A stretch of 17,232 nt of DNA from an uncultured Spirochaetia bacterium. Lineage in GTDB: Bacteria; Spirochaetota; UBA6919. Location of the stretch: positions 1 to 17,232 of the forward strand of contig CAJXGR010000022.1 of assembly GCA_913053665.1 (NCBI GenBank), written 5' to 3'. This document shows positions 8,195 through 15,511 of this stretch, one piece after another. A program made the translations under genes and the position numbers. The notes beneath the pieces are model-generated. The model was not told where the DNA came from, ran no database searches, and was given only the letters and a program-made list of their open reading frames with translations. How positions within the stretch are numbered: the stretch's first letter is position 1; each line of letters opens with the position of its first letter.

Positions 8195-8214
8195 GATCCC
8201 GGAGTATTTTTTTT
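8195..8214 (+). terminator. Weak T-run after the lptFG gene
   Basis: A run of eight T follows the GC-rich segment CGGATCCCGGAG 10-20 nt past the stop codon. The possible stem is very short, so this is only a suggestive end-of-transcript signal. The large hairpin at 8254-8312 may serve instead. Confidence 0.25.
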
Positions 8215-8253
8215 GCTTGATCTTCGTTCAACACGTGTTAGTACTTAGAGAAG

Positions 8254-8312
8254 CAGTGACAACTGTTTGTAGGGGCGACCCGGCGGGTCGCCCCTACAGA
8301 CAGTTGTCACTG
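8254..8312. repeat. Intergenic palindrome A (29-bp stem)
   Basis: The arms CAGTGACAACTGT...ACAGTTGTCACTG enclose the core TGTAGGGGCGACCC/GGGTCGCCCCTACA with a 1-nt centre. The only mismatch between the arms would be a U-G pair in RNA, so the transcript can fold into one continuous hairpin. The inner 31-nt core is identical to that of palindrome C at 11847-11889, while the outer arms differ. It sits 70 bp after the lptFG stop and 42 bp before the rhodanese start. Confidence 0.9.
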
Positions 8313-8353
8313 GCTAAACAAATCAAGACAATAATACTATTTCAGGAGAAACC

Positions 8354-8761
8354 ATGATACGTAAGCTCACAACAGCTATTCTAATACTAGCTGTCGTCAC
8401 GTTGGGACTCACCCAATGTGCCAAAACCTTTAAAAACAACATCACTGTCCAGGAGCTTCAAAAGAAGCGTCAAGCCAACCCCGATCTGTTCATCCTCGAT
8501 GTTCGCACCCCCGGAGAATACTATAAAGATGGCCATATCAAAGGCTCAAAGCTTATTCCTATAAATGAACTGACTAAACGCCTTGGTGAAATCAAGGACA
8601 AGAAAGATAAAGAAATCTATGTCATTTGTCATTCAGGATCTCGGAGTGTTAGTTCCTCCATTGCCCTGGATCAGTTAGGGTTTACAAAGATCTATAATGT
8701 CCTGGGCGGCATGTCTGCCTGGAAAAGAAATCGCTTTCCTATTGCTAAAGGCAAATCCTAA
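8354..8761 (+). CDS. Single-domain rhodanese-like lipoprotein
   Basis: This 135-aa protein has a signal peptide ending in a candidate lipidated Cys22 (GLTQC, relaxed lipobox), so it is probably periplasmic and membrane-anchored. A single rhodanese domain fills residues 30-130: ILDVRTPGEY, DGHIKGSKLIPI, then the active-site loop with Cys92 in ICHSGSRS, and the terminal NVLGGMSAWK. The six-residue CxxGxRS loop is the form found in sulfurtransferases acting on persulfide sulfur. GGAG precedes the ATG. It is followed after 10 bp by a homologous two-domain rhodanese gene, almost certainly co-transcribed. The substrate is unknown; periplasmic sulfane-sulfur handling is an inference. Confidence 0.85.
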   Translation: MIRKLTTAILILAVVTLGLTQCAKTFKNNITVQELQKKRQANPDLFILDVRTPGEYYKDGHIKGSKLIPINELTKRLGEIKDKKDKEIYVICHSGSRSVSSSIALDQLGFTKIYNVLGGMSAWKRNRFPIAKGKS

Positions 8762-8771
8762 GGGAGGTCCC

Positions 8772-9494
8772 ATGAAAAAACCTTTTGTATTAATGCTTTC
8801 CACATTGCTATTGTCTGTGATCCCTCTATACGCACAGGCTTATGATAACGTATCAGCTCATCAGCTTTACCAAATAGTGAAGGCTGGCTCGAACCCCTAT
8901 ATTCTGGATGTCAGACACCCTACTGAACGGAAGACCTTCTATATCAAAGGGTCAAAACATATTCCCATTAGACAACTCTCCAAACGCGTTAATGAGATTA
9001 AAGGTCAAAAGTATAAAGACCTTTATGTCATTTCCCACAGCGGAGATTTGAGCAAAAAGGCTGCGAAATCCCTGACCTCAATGGGTTTCACGAAAGTTCA
9101 TAACGTTCAGGGGGGAATGGTCTCTTGGGCCTCTAAAAGTTATCCTATCAAACATCATTTGGGCCGTGGCTTTGAGAATATCACTGTTCAAGAACTGCAT
9201 AGAAGGCTGAAACGGGATCCTGAGATTTTCATACTGGATGTCCGCACCCTCCCCGAATACAAGAATGATGGACATATCGAGGACAGTACATTGATCCCCA
9301 TCCAGGTCCTGGCAAGAAAGCTCCATGAGATAAGGGATAAAAAGAATATTAGGGTCTATATCATTTGCCACACTGGAGGACGAAGCACCTATGCGTCAGA
9401 TCTTCTCTTGAAATCAGGGTTTAAGAAAGTCACCAATGTTCTTGGAGGGATGGAAGCGTGGAAAAGATTGAATTATCCTTATAAAAGAAATTAG
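8772..9494 (+). CDS. Tandem two-domain periplasmic rhodanese, first domain inactive
   Basis: This 240-aa protein has a cleavable signal peptide (MKKPFVLMLSTLLLS..., likely cut after AQA). Domain 1 (about 28-125) has ILDVRHPTE and NVQGGMVSW, but its active-site loop reads ISHSGDLS, with Ser88 in place of the catalytic Cys. Domain 2 (about 135-240) has ILDVRTLPEY and an intact loop ICHTGGRS with Cys199. This matches the classic two-domain rhodanese plan, where the N-terminal domain is structural and the C-terminal one catalytic. The start is set by GGGAGG just before ATG 8772; the longer upstream reading frame overlaps the previous gene. All three rhodanese domains in the pair share long stretches, e.g. 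LGGMxAWKR, so they came from local duplication. Confidence 0.87.
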   Translation: MKKPFVLMLSTLLLSVIPLYAQAYDNVSAHQLYQIVKAGSNPYILDVRHPTERKTFYIKGSKHIPIRQLSKRVNEIKGQKYKDLYVISHSGDLSKKAAKSLTSMGFTKVHNVQGGMVSWASKSYPIKHHLGRGFENITVQELHRRLKRDPEIFILDVRTLPEYKNDGHIEDSTLIPIQVLARKLHEIRDKKNIRVYIICHTGGRSTYASDLLLKSGFKKVTNVLGGMEAWKRLNYPYKRN

Positions 9495-9528
9495 AGTCAT
9501 GATCAACTAATCACTGACAGGTTTATTT

Positions 9529-9569
9529 AATTGCCTGTAGGGTGGGTGACCCATCCCCTACAGGCAATT
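9529..9569. repeat. Intergenic palindrome B, variant of the TGTAGGG family
   Basis: AATTGCCTGTAGGG pairs with its reverse complement on the right; the inner stem TGGG/CCCA has a TGA loop and a 2-nt bulge. The outer TGTAGGG/CCCTACA is shared with palindromes A and C but the inner part differs. It lies 34 bp after the rhodanese stop and may end that transcript. Confidence 0.8.
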
Positions 9570-9711
9570 GTCATTAAGGGTATGATCATCAGCAATAATA
9601 TATAGGTTGAAAATCTTACAATCTCTTTATATATTATAGAATAGTGATCATTGATTTTTAGCTATTTTATTCCGACAGGATAAAGTAAAATACAATTTAA
9701 ATGGAACCCCT

Positions 9712-11844
9712 ATGGATACCAAGTTGATCAACCTTCCAAGGGGAGGGGTACTGATAAGGACGTCGGAGGGGCCGATCCAGTTTGGCTCTCCCCCTGAGAC
9801 TCTCAAAGACACCATCCAGATGTCCACAGACGTCCCCAAGATATTTGTCCTTCCAAAGGACTTTTTCCACCTGGAAAAGGGAATTAGTGTCGCTGAGATT
9901 GAGTTTCCTATCTACTACAACTACTTTTTAAAGCAACAAAATACCAAAGTTCTCTGCCCTGAAAATCGCTTTAAGGACCTTGAAATTGCCCTTCATGAGG
10001 CTGTTTTTGGCCCTGATATCATCAATCTGAAACCTGAGTTTCATGAAAATACACCCAGCTATTTCATCCCGGATATCGCCAGTGAAGTGGCTCATTTCCG
10101 TGCTGGAATGAAGCTCAACGATCTTGTTGAGTTAATACCCTTTCAGAATGGTAGTGTGTCCTTGGGGGACGTTAAAATCGATATGGACGCGGAAGATGGG
10201 GACTTTAAAGTCTATGAAAAGAAAAAGCTCATTGCTGAGATACCTGGTACGATCCAATTTAACGTTCAATTAGATGTGGGAGAAGTGAGTTCCAATCGTT
10301 TCACCCCTCCACGCATGGGAATGACCTGTTTAGGCTCCAGTCATGGCTTTGACCCAAAGCAAAACACTTCAGGGTTCATTCTCTGGTTGAATAACAGGGG
10401 GATTATGATCGATCCACCTGTGGCCTCTTCAGAGTGGCTTCAGCAGTCCAATGTCAATCCTAAATATATAGACTCCATCATCTTAACCCACTGCCACGCC
10501 GATCATGATGCTGGGACCTTCCAAAAGATACTGGCTGAAGCAAAGGTCAACATCTACACAACCGATACGGTGATGACCAGCTTTTTAAAGAAATACTCGG
10601 CTCTCACGAGAATCCCCAAGGAACAGCTTCTGGAGATGTTTAACTTTTTCCCCATTGCCATCGATCAGCCTGTATACATCCATCAGGGTATATTTGACTT
10701 TTTCTATACCTTTCACGCCATCCCAACAATAGGCTTCAAAGTGAAGTTTAGAGGAAAAACCCTTGTCTACTCATCGGATCACTTGAATGAACCAGATATT
10801 ATAGAAAAACTCTACAATGATGGAGTGTTCACCGAGGCCCGCAAGGATTTTCTTAGAAACTTCCCCTGGGAGGCGGATATCATTTATCACGAAGCGGGTA
10901 TCCCTCCCTTACACACGCCTATCAGCTATCTAAATACTCTCCCTGAAGAGATTCAAAAGCGTACTATTGTCTATCACATTGCAGAAAAAGACTTCCCGGA
11001 TGATACCCAATTAACCCTTGCCCAGTTCGGTATAGAGCATACTAATATCATTGAAGTCCCCAGTCAGACCTATGATAAAGCCTGTGACCTTTTAAACTTC
11101 CTGGAGAAAGTGGAGTATTTCAATTCCTTCACCCTGATTCGGATCAGAGGGCTTCTCTCAGAACTTAAATACGAGAAATTCTCAAAAGGTGAGGTCATCA
11201 TTCAAAAGGGGACACGTGGTGAGAAGTTTTATATCATGATATCGGGGCATGTTCTTGTTGAGGACATCGATACAGATAACAACAAAAGCTACGGCGAGTA
11301 CGACACCTTTGGAGAAGCCTCTCTTATTCTTGAAGAACCCCGTCACGCATCGGTAGTGGCTCAAACAGATGTGGAGGTCATGACCATCCATAAAAACGCA
11401 TTTTTAAGCATCCTGCGGGGAACTCGACTGGAAAAGCGTCTTATCCATCTCTCCAAAAGCAGATCTGCTGATACCTGGGATATTTTAAACGAAAGCAGCT
11501 ACTTCAAGCACACCACATCTTTTCAGAAAACGGCTTTTGAGGCGATTCTCACATCTTATAAATCACTGGACAACGAAGTCTTGATCCAGGAAAATCATAC
11601 TTTTGATATGATGTACTTAATCGGTGAAGGTGTGGTCCATCGAATAAAAGACAAGAAGCAATACGATACATTGGGTCGAGGGGATCTGGTGGGAGATATT
11701 GTCAGGCTTCAAAAAAACCTTCCCTCCATAAAATCCTGTATAACAAAGGGTGTGGCTACATTATACAAAATCAATCGGGAAGATATGCTGGACTACATTG
11801 AAACCTATCCTAATATTTATATGAACTTGCTCTACAGAAGCTGA
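9712..11844 (+). CDS. MBL-fold metallohydrolase fused to two cyclic-nucleotide-binding-like domains
   Basis: This 710-aa cytoplasmic protein has no signal peptide. Residues 1-200 are a family-specific region opening with LPRGGVLIRTSEGPIQF. The metallo-beta-lactamase fold follows, with the metal motif THCHADHD (His260, His262, Asp264, His265), SSDH (Asp356, His357), His393 and His401. From about 480 to 575 there is a cyclic-nucleotide-binding domain with a good phosphate cassette, FGEASLILEEPRHASV (Glu535, Arg544), so cAMP or cGMP binding is likely. A second, degenerate copy at about 590-705 (GRGDLVGDIVRLQ) lacks the conserved Arg. The hydrolase may thus be allosterically controlled by a second messenger; its substrate is unknown. 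I recall similar fusions from spirochaetes. No strong ribosome site precedes ATG 9712. Confidence 0.83.
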   Translation: MDTKLINLPRGGVLIRTSEGPIQFGSPPETLKDTIQMSTDVPKIFVLPKDFFHLEKGISVAEIEFPIYYNYFLKQQNTKVLCPENRFKDLEIALHEAVFGPDIINLKPEFHENTPSYFIPDIASEVAHFRAGMKLNDLVELIPFQNGSVSLGDVKIDMDAEDGDFKVYEKKKLIAEIPGTIQFNVQLDVGEVSSNRFTPPRMGMTCLGSSHGFDPKQNTSGFILWLNNRGIMIDPPVASSEWLQQSNVNPKYIDSIILTHCHADHDAGTFQKILAEAKVNIYTTDTVMTSFLKKYSALTRIPKEQLLEMFNFFPIAIDQPVYIHQGIFDFFYTFHAIPTIGFKVKFRGKTLVYSSDHLNEPDIIEKLYNDGVFTEARKDFLRNFPWEADIIYHEAGIPPLHTPISYLNTLPEEIQKRTIVYHIAEKDFPDDTQLTLAQFGIEHTNIIEVPSQTYDKACDLLNFLEKVEYFNSFTLIRIRGLLSELKYEKFSKGEVIIQKGTRGEKFYIMISGHVLVEDIDTDNNKSYGEYDTFGEASLILEEPRHASVVAQTDVEVMTIHKNAFLSILRGTRLEKRLIHLSKSRSADTWDILNESSYFKHTTSFQKTAFEAILTSYKSLDNEVLIQENHTFDMMYLIGEGVVHRIKDKKQYDTLGRGDLVGDIVRLQKNLPSIKSCITKGVATLYKINREDMLDYIETYPNIYMNLLYRS

Positions 11845-11846
11845 TC

Positions 11847-11889
11847 GTGTCCTGTAGGGGCGACCCGGCGGGTCGCCCCTACAGGACAC
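11847..11889. repeat. Intergenic palindrome C, perfect 21-bp arms
   Basis: GTGTCCTGTAGGGGCGACCC and its exact reverse complement surround a single central G. It begins 2 nt after the MBL stop codon and ends 23 nt before the stop of the convergent M48 gene, so it could act as a two-way terminator. The 31-nt core is identical to that of palindrome A at 8254-8312. Confidence 0.9.
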
Positions 11890-11912
11890 ATTGTGGGACA
11901 GAGAATAAACTA

Positions 11913-12866
11913 TTAGTCAAAATACCCACCCCCCCCATCATCGTCTCCATAGTCATCCGCATCATCATCCTCATAAAAGTGATCCTCAAAGCGTTCAGTG
12001 CGCTTCTCGTTCAACTCAGGGACATGGCTTTTTTCAGCGATCTTTCGATCCACATCCCTTGCACGTAAGCGTGGATTGCCATGAACACCTCCTCCATTCT
12101 TGAGTCTACGCAGCACTTTACTTAATCCATGAGGGGAATAGCCTGCCTTGATAAGGATGTCAACAGCCCGTAGATCCGCTTGTTTCTCTTGCTTTCTGTT
12201 GAATCCCCTAAGAACATTCTTTCTCACATCCTTCAGGAGGGCTTTAAAGGCCGCATTGGCCTCAGTGTCTTCGTCTTCACCAACAATGCTGTCAATCATT
12301 CCCTGACGTCTTGCTCTGGCAATCGCCCTGGTAGGGTGTCCCAATTCGATATGGGCAACTTCATGGGCTAAAACGCCGGCTAGTTCATCCTCATTTTCTA
12401 CTTTATCCAGTAAGCCCATTGTGATAAAGATCATCCCACCGGGTACAGCGTAAGCATTGATGGACTCAGAGTCTAATATTATAAATCGGTATCCTTTAAA
12501 GGTCTCAGGGCGATTGGAGGCCATTGCGAGGGTCCGGCCGATGCTGTTGATATAAATCTCTAAATCACTCTCACCCCGTTCTCCGTCCTGATAGGCTTCA
12601 TATTTAGAGAGGAGCCAGGCAGATATGGTTCGGCCTATGTAGTACTCCTCTCTGGGAGTGAAATGACCCCTGTATTGCCTACGGAAATTCCGTCTCATCC
12701 CAGACATCCGTCGTCTCATGTTTCGCCGCATCTCTTTGATGCTTATATTCCCACTTCCAAAGTCTGTAATATCCGTGTCTATATCGATACTACGTCCTTG
12801 ACTTTGGCTAAGAAACAACAAACAGAACAGGATGATTAGACTCTTGATCAATTTTAAGGATTTCAT
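11913..12866 (-). CDS. Exported M48-family zinc metalloprotease
   Basis: This 317-aa protein has an N-terminal signal sequence (hydrophobic 8-20, ends near SQG). After an Arg-rich stretch (47-66) comes the M48 peptidase domain: AYAVPGGMIFITMGLL at about 138-153, the zinc motif HEVAH (His168, Glu169, His172), and the third ligand Glu227 in EKQAD. This is the BepA/YfgC-type soluble, Ste24-like family involved in envelope protein quality control. The C-terminus is an Asp-rich tail then GGGGYFD. AGAGGT sits 6 nt before the ATG. It is the last gene of the minus-strand envelope block and ends facing palindrome C. The lack of TPR repeats seen in BepA suggests a minimal LoiP-like enzyme. Confidence 0.88.
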   Translation of the reverse strand: MKSLKLIKSLIILFCLLFLSQSQGRSIDIDTDITDFGSGNISIKEMRRNMRRRMSGMRRNFRRQYRGHFTPREEYYIGRTISAWLLSKYEAYQDGERGESDLEIYINSIGRTLAMASNRPETFKGYRFIILDSESINAYAVPGGMIFITMGLLDKVENEDELAGVLAHEVAHIELGHPTRAIARARRQGMIDSIVGEDEDTEANAAFKALLKDVRKNVLRGFNRKQEKQADLRAVDILIKAGYSPHGLSKVLRRLKNGGGVHGNPRLRARDVDRKIAEKSHVPELNEKRTERFEDHFYEDDDADDYGDDDGGGGYFD

Positions 12867-12918
12867 TAGTTACCTCTGTATAAAAAAATAACCGATTGCC
12901 ACACCATGACAGAATCAG

Positions 12919-13509
12919 CTATTTGTATTCGCCAAGTTCACCACTTTTCCTGAAATCCTTAAACCTTGTGTGAGGATTGAGAACGGCACCTTTCTTTTCG
13001 TAGATGTCCACCAGATCGTATCGATAATTTCTATGGAGTTGCTTCTGATGAGCTTCTAACTTACTAAAACCCTTGGTTCCTGCAGTGACTTCATCCTCTT
13101 CGCTAAAACCCTTGGTCCCTGCAGTGATTTCATCCTCCTCACTAAAGCCCTTGGCCCCCGCAGTGATTTCATCGTCTTCGCTAAAGCCCTTCAGTCCTTC
13201 CCTGAACTCATCTCCATCCTCATCTGTTGCCTGACGCTTCATAGTACGACCGTCTATAAGAGAGACTTTACTGATGTAGCCTTTGTTTTTTTTAGGAGTG
13301 AGGACGTATACCCAGTACTTATCAGACTTTAAGACCTGGACGGGGGCGGCAAACTTGAGTAAGCCAACAACAGGTGAATAACAGGTGGGTTTTTTATGAA
13401 CACGAGCGATGGTGTTGGTGACGTAAAGGTACTTTACAGAGGATCTTCCAGCGGAAAGGAGGCCTGTAAAAAGAAGTATCATTATTATTAAAATAACTTT
13501 ATTTAGCAT
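12919..13509 (-). CDS. Exported SH3-domain protein with 13-residue GFSEEDE repeats
   Basis: This 196-aa protein has a signal sequence (MLNKVILIIMILLFTGLLSA, cut near residue 20), then a bacterial SH3-like domain at about 28-87 (YVTNTIARVHKKP...YWVYVLTP...GYISKV). A linker leads to three tandem 13-residue repeats at 108-146, G-F-S-E-[ED]-D-E-[IV]-T-A-G-[AT]-K, plus a truncated fourth (GFSK). The basic C-terminus lacks known motifs. Start ATG 13509 is preferred to an in-frame TTG six codons upstream because of GGAA spacing. It is 53 bp upstream of the M48 gene and probably co-transcribed with it. SH3b domains often bind peptidoglycan or proline-type peptides; here cell-wall contact is an inference. 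Confidence 0.7.
   Translation of the reverse strand: MLNKVILIIMILLFTGLLSAGRSSVKYLYVTNTIARVHKKPTCYSPVVGLLKFAAPVQVLKSDKYWVYVLTPKKNKGYISKVSLIDGRTMKRQATDEDGDEFREGLKGFSEDDEITAGAKGFSEEDEITAGTKGFSEEDEVTAGTKGFSKLEAHQKQLHRNYRYDLVDIYEKKGAVLNPHTRFKDFRKSGELGEYK
13060..13188 (-). repeat. 39-bp tandem coding repeats (three copies plus partial)
   Basis: The stretch encodes residues 108-150 of the SH3 protein. Each 39-bp unit encodes GFSE(E/D)DE(I/V)TAG(A/T)K. The units are near-identical at the DNA level, so they are recent or being homogenised, and copy number could vary between strains. Confidence 0.85.
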
Positions 13510-13547
13510 CTTGAGTTTCCATAGCAATCATGACAATATAGAAAAGA

Positions 13548-13571
13548 GAAAAGAGGCCTAAACCTCTTTTC
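13548..13571 (-). terminator. Strong hairpin terminator or attenuator inside the envelope block
   Basis: A perfect 9-bp stem GAAAAGAGG/CCTCTTTTC with a 6-nt loop, followed on the minus strand by TCTTTTC, lies 21 nt after the stop of the 242-aa lipoprotein gene and 38 nt before the SH3 gene start. It fits an intrinsic terminator. With so little room after it for a new promoter, partial read-through is likely. Confidence 0.65.
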
Positions 13572-13592
13572 CCATCTATTAAGCCACTGTAG

Positions 13593-14321
13593 TTACTTTT
13601 TAGCGGCAGGCACTTCTAGTTCTTTTGGGTCACCGTCTAGTTTCTTTAATTGGTTCTCAGCTTTACGAATAAGCTGTTTTTGTCGATTATTGGGAGCCCT
13701 TCGGATCACTCTTTTCACTACATTGTCTCTCATACGCTTATAACGTTGATAGGGTAAACCCATCATCACATAATAGCGCCATTTTACTTTGCCGAGTCGA
13801 CCGGGTTGCCCATTAGGCCTTAGATCGATGATAGAAGCGACTTGCTCTCTATGGCTCCGAAGGATACGAAATCCTCTAACCGTCACTCGACTTTTAGTGG
13901 CAGTGAGACCCTGTTTAACCTGTTCAATCTGCTCATCATCCCCCACTCCAAGAGCTTCCCAAGCTTGAGCAAATTGTCTGGCAACGATCACACTGATGGC
14001 TTCAGATAAATTACCTTGAGCATCGGCTCGAGCTGAACGTTTAGCAATCTTTTGAGATTTTGAAAGCCCCACACCCTTTATCCAGGTGAATTTAATCCCG
14101 TCATAACTAGTGATGCCACCATCCAAATTAATCCAGGAAGGAGGATTTCTTACTTGTCCCACAGGAACGTACATCCCAACAGCGTATCGGACAAGAGGTG
14201 TTGTTGGTCTGGATGTTGTTGTTGTGGGCCTAGCTTGATTACCGCCACCACCACCACACTCTACCAATGCGTAGGTCAATAAAACAAGCACTGCCATGAG
14301 TGCCCAAATTCTTTTCTTCAT
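13593..14321 (-). CDS. LPP20-like putative lipoprotein
   Basis: This 242-aa protein has a signal peptide with candidate lipidated Cys22 (ALVEC, an unusual lipobox) followed by GGGGGN and a Thr-rich linker. Residues about 75-130 (GVGLSKSQKIAKRSARADAQGNL...) match the LPP20-type pattern G-x-G...S...A-K-x-x-A-x-x-D-A-x-G-x-L seen also in the upstream gene, so the two are probable paralogues. A predicted basic amphipathic stretch (RYKRMRDNVVKRVIRRAP) and a lysine-rich end follow. Second ATG (14321) is chosen over 14324 because it is 7 nt from GGAG. In other bacteria LPP20 proteins are outer-membrane lipoproteins linked to envelope or flagellar-rotor structures (FlgP). Confidence 0.65.
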   Translation of the reverse strand: MKKRIWALMAVLVLLTYALVECGGGGGNQARPTTTTSRPTTPLVRYAVGMYVPVGQVRNPPSWINLDGGITSYDGIKFTWIKGVGLSKSQKIAKRSARADAQGNLSEAISVIVARQFAQAWEALGVGDDEQIEQVKQGLTATKSRVTVRGFRILRSHREQVASIIDLRPNGQPGRLGKVKWRYYVMMGLPYQRYKRMRDNVVKRVIRRAPNNRQKQLIRKAENQLKKLDGDPKELEVPAAKK

Positions 14322-14400
14322 CATGAATCTCCTTTAAAACAATGTTTACTTAATTTAATGACCCAGTATGCTTTTCCTTAAAGAGAATCTCTTATCGGAT

Positions 14401-14415
14401 AAAGACCAGGTCTTT
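14401..14415 (-). terminator. Short hairpin after the 324-aa LPP20-like gene
   Basis: AAAGAC and GTCTTT pair around a 3-nt loop, 6 nt after the stop codon on the minus strand; a second small hairpin AAGAG/CTCTT follows around 14381-14393. There is no clear T-run, so these may be RNA-stabilising or weak terminator structures. Confidence 0.3.
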
Positions 14416-14420
14416 TCTAA

Positions 14421-15395
14421 TTAATAATCTAAATAGCCGCCTTCCTCTTCTTCGCCTCCACCCAATAAATCAGCTATAAGATTCTTTTCCAATTCTGAAA
14501 AAGCCTTGGCCAGACTATATTTACTGATTCCTTTATTACTAAAATTCTGGACAGAATTAACCTTTTTCCCTTTAAGCGAAATTTCTCTAAGGGAGAGATT
14601 GCCTTCCACAACATAATAGGAGAAGGAACCTGTGGTTTCTCGTCTCACCCTTTTCGGGGTGATGGACACATAGATAAGATTTTTAGCCTTCTTTCCCAGC
14701 ATCTTTTTGATTTTGGAAATATGCCTTCTGGGAGACTTTCCTTTAAGCTTCCCCACATCCACATCGGCTGAGATGATGTTGTAGCCTTGATCTTTATAGA
14801 ATTGCTCCAGATAGTCCTGGAGTTGCTCATTCTGATAAGTTTCTTTACTGTAGGGATTAATGGTAACAGCCACCACAACAGTAGGGGTTTTCGCCATTGT
14901 AGCCCTGAGATTCTCCATGTCCTTCATGGATTTGTTGACGGCCTTTTTAGGAATGATGGCTAGAAGGTAGCAGTCAAAGGTATTGTTCGCTCCTTTTTCA
15001 AAGCGTGTCTTCACAATCTTGAATCGCTTAATGGCACTTCGACCGCGAACCTTAATCTTTCTGTAGCCCCCCGCAAAGGCTGAATCAGCTTCCGCTTCGG
15101 AACTCTCCTCATACTGTGATGAGAATGTACTATCGGACGATATAGACGCATTAACCATAAGGATCACCTGGCCGAGAGCATCTTGTTTAGCTATCTTTTT
15201 TGCATTAGCCTTTGATCTCCCATTCCCGGTTCCCACAAAGTAGTATCCTTTTGAGGATGTTGGGACATTGTTTACCCAATCAGGTTCCCAACCGGGCTTC
15301 CCATATTCATAGCTTTCATTGACCTTCTCACTCCCACTGTAGGCGAGCATGGGAAGGAGAACACTTATCATCACCCACCCTAATATTTTTTTCAT
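14421..15395 (-). CDS. Exported LPP20-family protein with acidic GGYLDY tail
   Basis: This 324-aa protein has a signal peptide (MKKILGWVMISVLLPMLAYS). Residues 35-165 form an LPP20-like domain: PDWVNNVP, then YYFVGTGNGRSKANAKKIAKQDALGQV, then KTRFEKGANNTFDCYLLAIIPKK. A second domain at about 170-300 is alpha/beta-like (VVVAVTINPYS...NLIYVSITPKRVRRE), perhaps related to the CsgG/FlgO type fold. The C-terminus GGGEEEEGGYLDY resembles the tail of the M48 protease. GAGG precedes the ATG by 8 nt. It follows the LpoB-like gene by 116 bp. The role is likely outer-membrane or periplasmic; mature N-terminus lacks a lipobox Cys, so it is probably soluble. Confidence 0.75.
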   Translation of the reverse strand: MKKILGWVMISVLLPMLAYSGSEKVNESYEYGKPGWEPDWVNNVPTSSKGYYFVGTGNGRSKANAKKIAKQDALGQVILMVNASISSDSTFSSQYEESSEAEADSAFAGGYRKIKVRGRSAIKRFKIVKTRFEKGANNTFDCYLLAIIPKKAVNKSMKDMENLRATMAKTPTVVVAVTINPYSKETYQNEQLQDYLEQFYKDQGYNIISADVDVGKLKGKSPRRHISKIKKMLGKKAKNLIYVSITPKRVRRETTGSFSYYVVEGNLSLREISLKGKKVNSVQNFSNKGISKYSLAKAFSELEKNLIADLLGGGEEEEGGYLDY

Positions 15396-15511
15396 ACCTT
15401 AATCCTCGATACGTAAAGAATAATGTTAAATCCAAGTTTCTTCAACTCTAACATAACCCATATAATGAATAATTCATATGGATTAGTTCATTTTTTCCCA
15501 AAAAACAGAGT

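Noticed and set aside
8254..8312. Palindrome A as a CRISPR repeat or phage attachment site
   Set aside because: The copies are kilobases apart without regular spacers, and no integrase or cas gene is present.
9078..9371. Minus-strand 97-codon ORF inside the two-domain rhodanese gene
   Set aside because: Antisense shadow; the plus-strand gene has a signal peptide and conserved rhodanese motifs.
11847..12068. Plus-strand 73-codon ORF after the MBL gene
   Set aside because: It begins inside palindrome C and runs antisense to the M48 gene end; no ribosome site or recognisable protein features.
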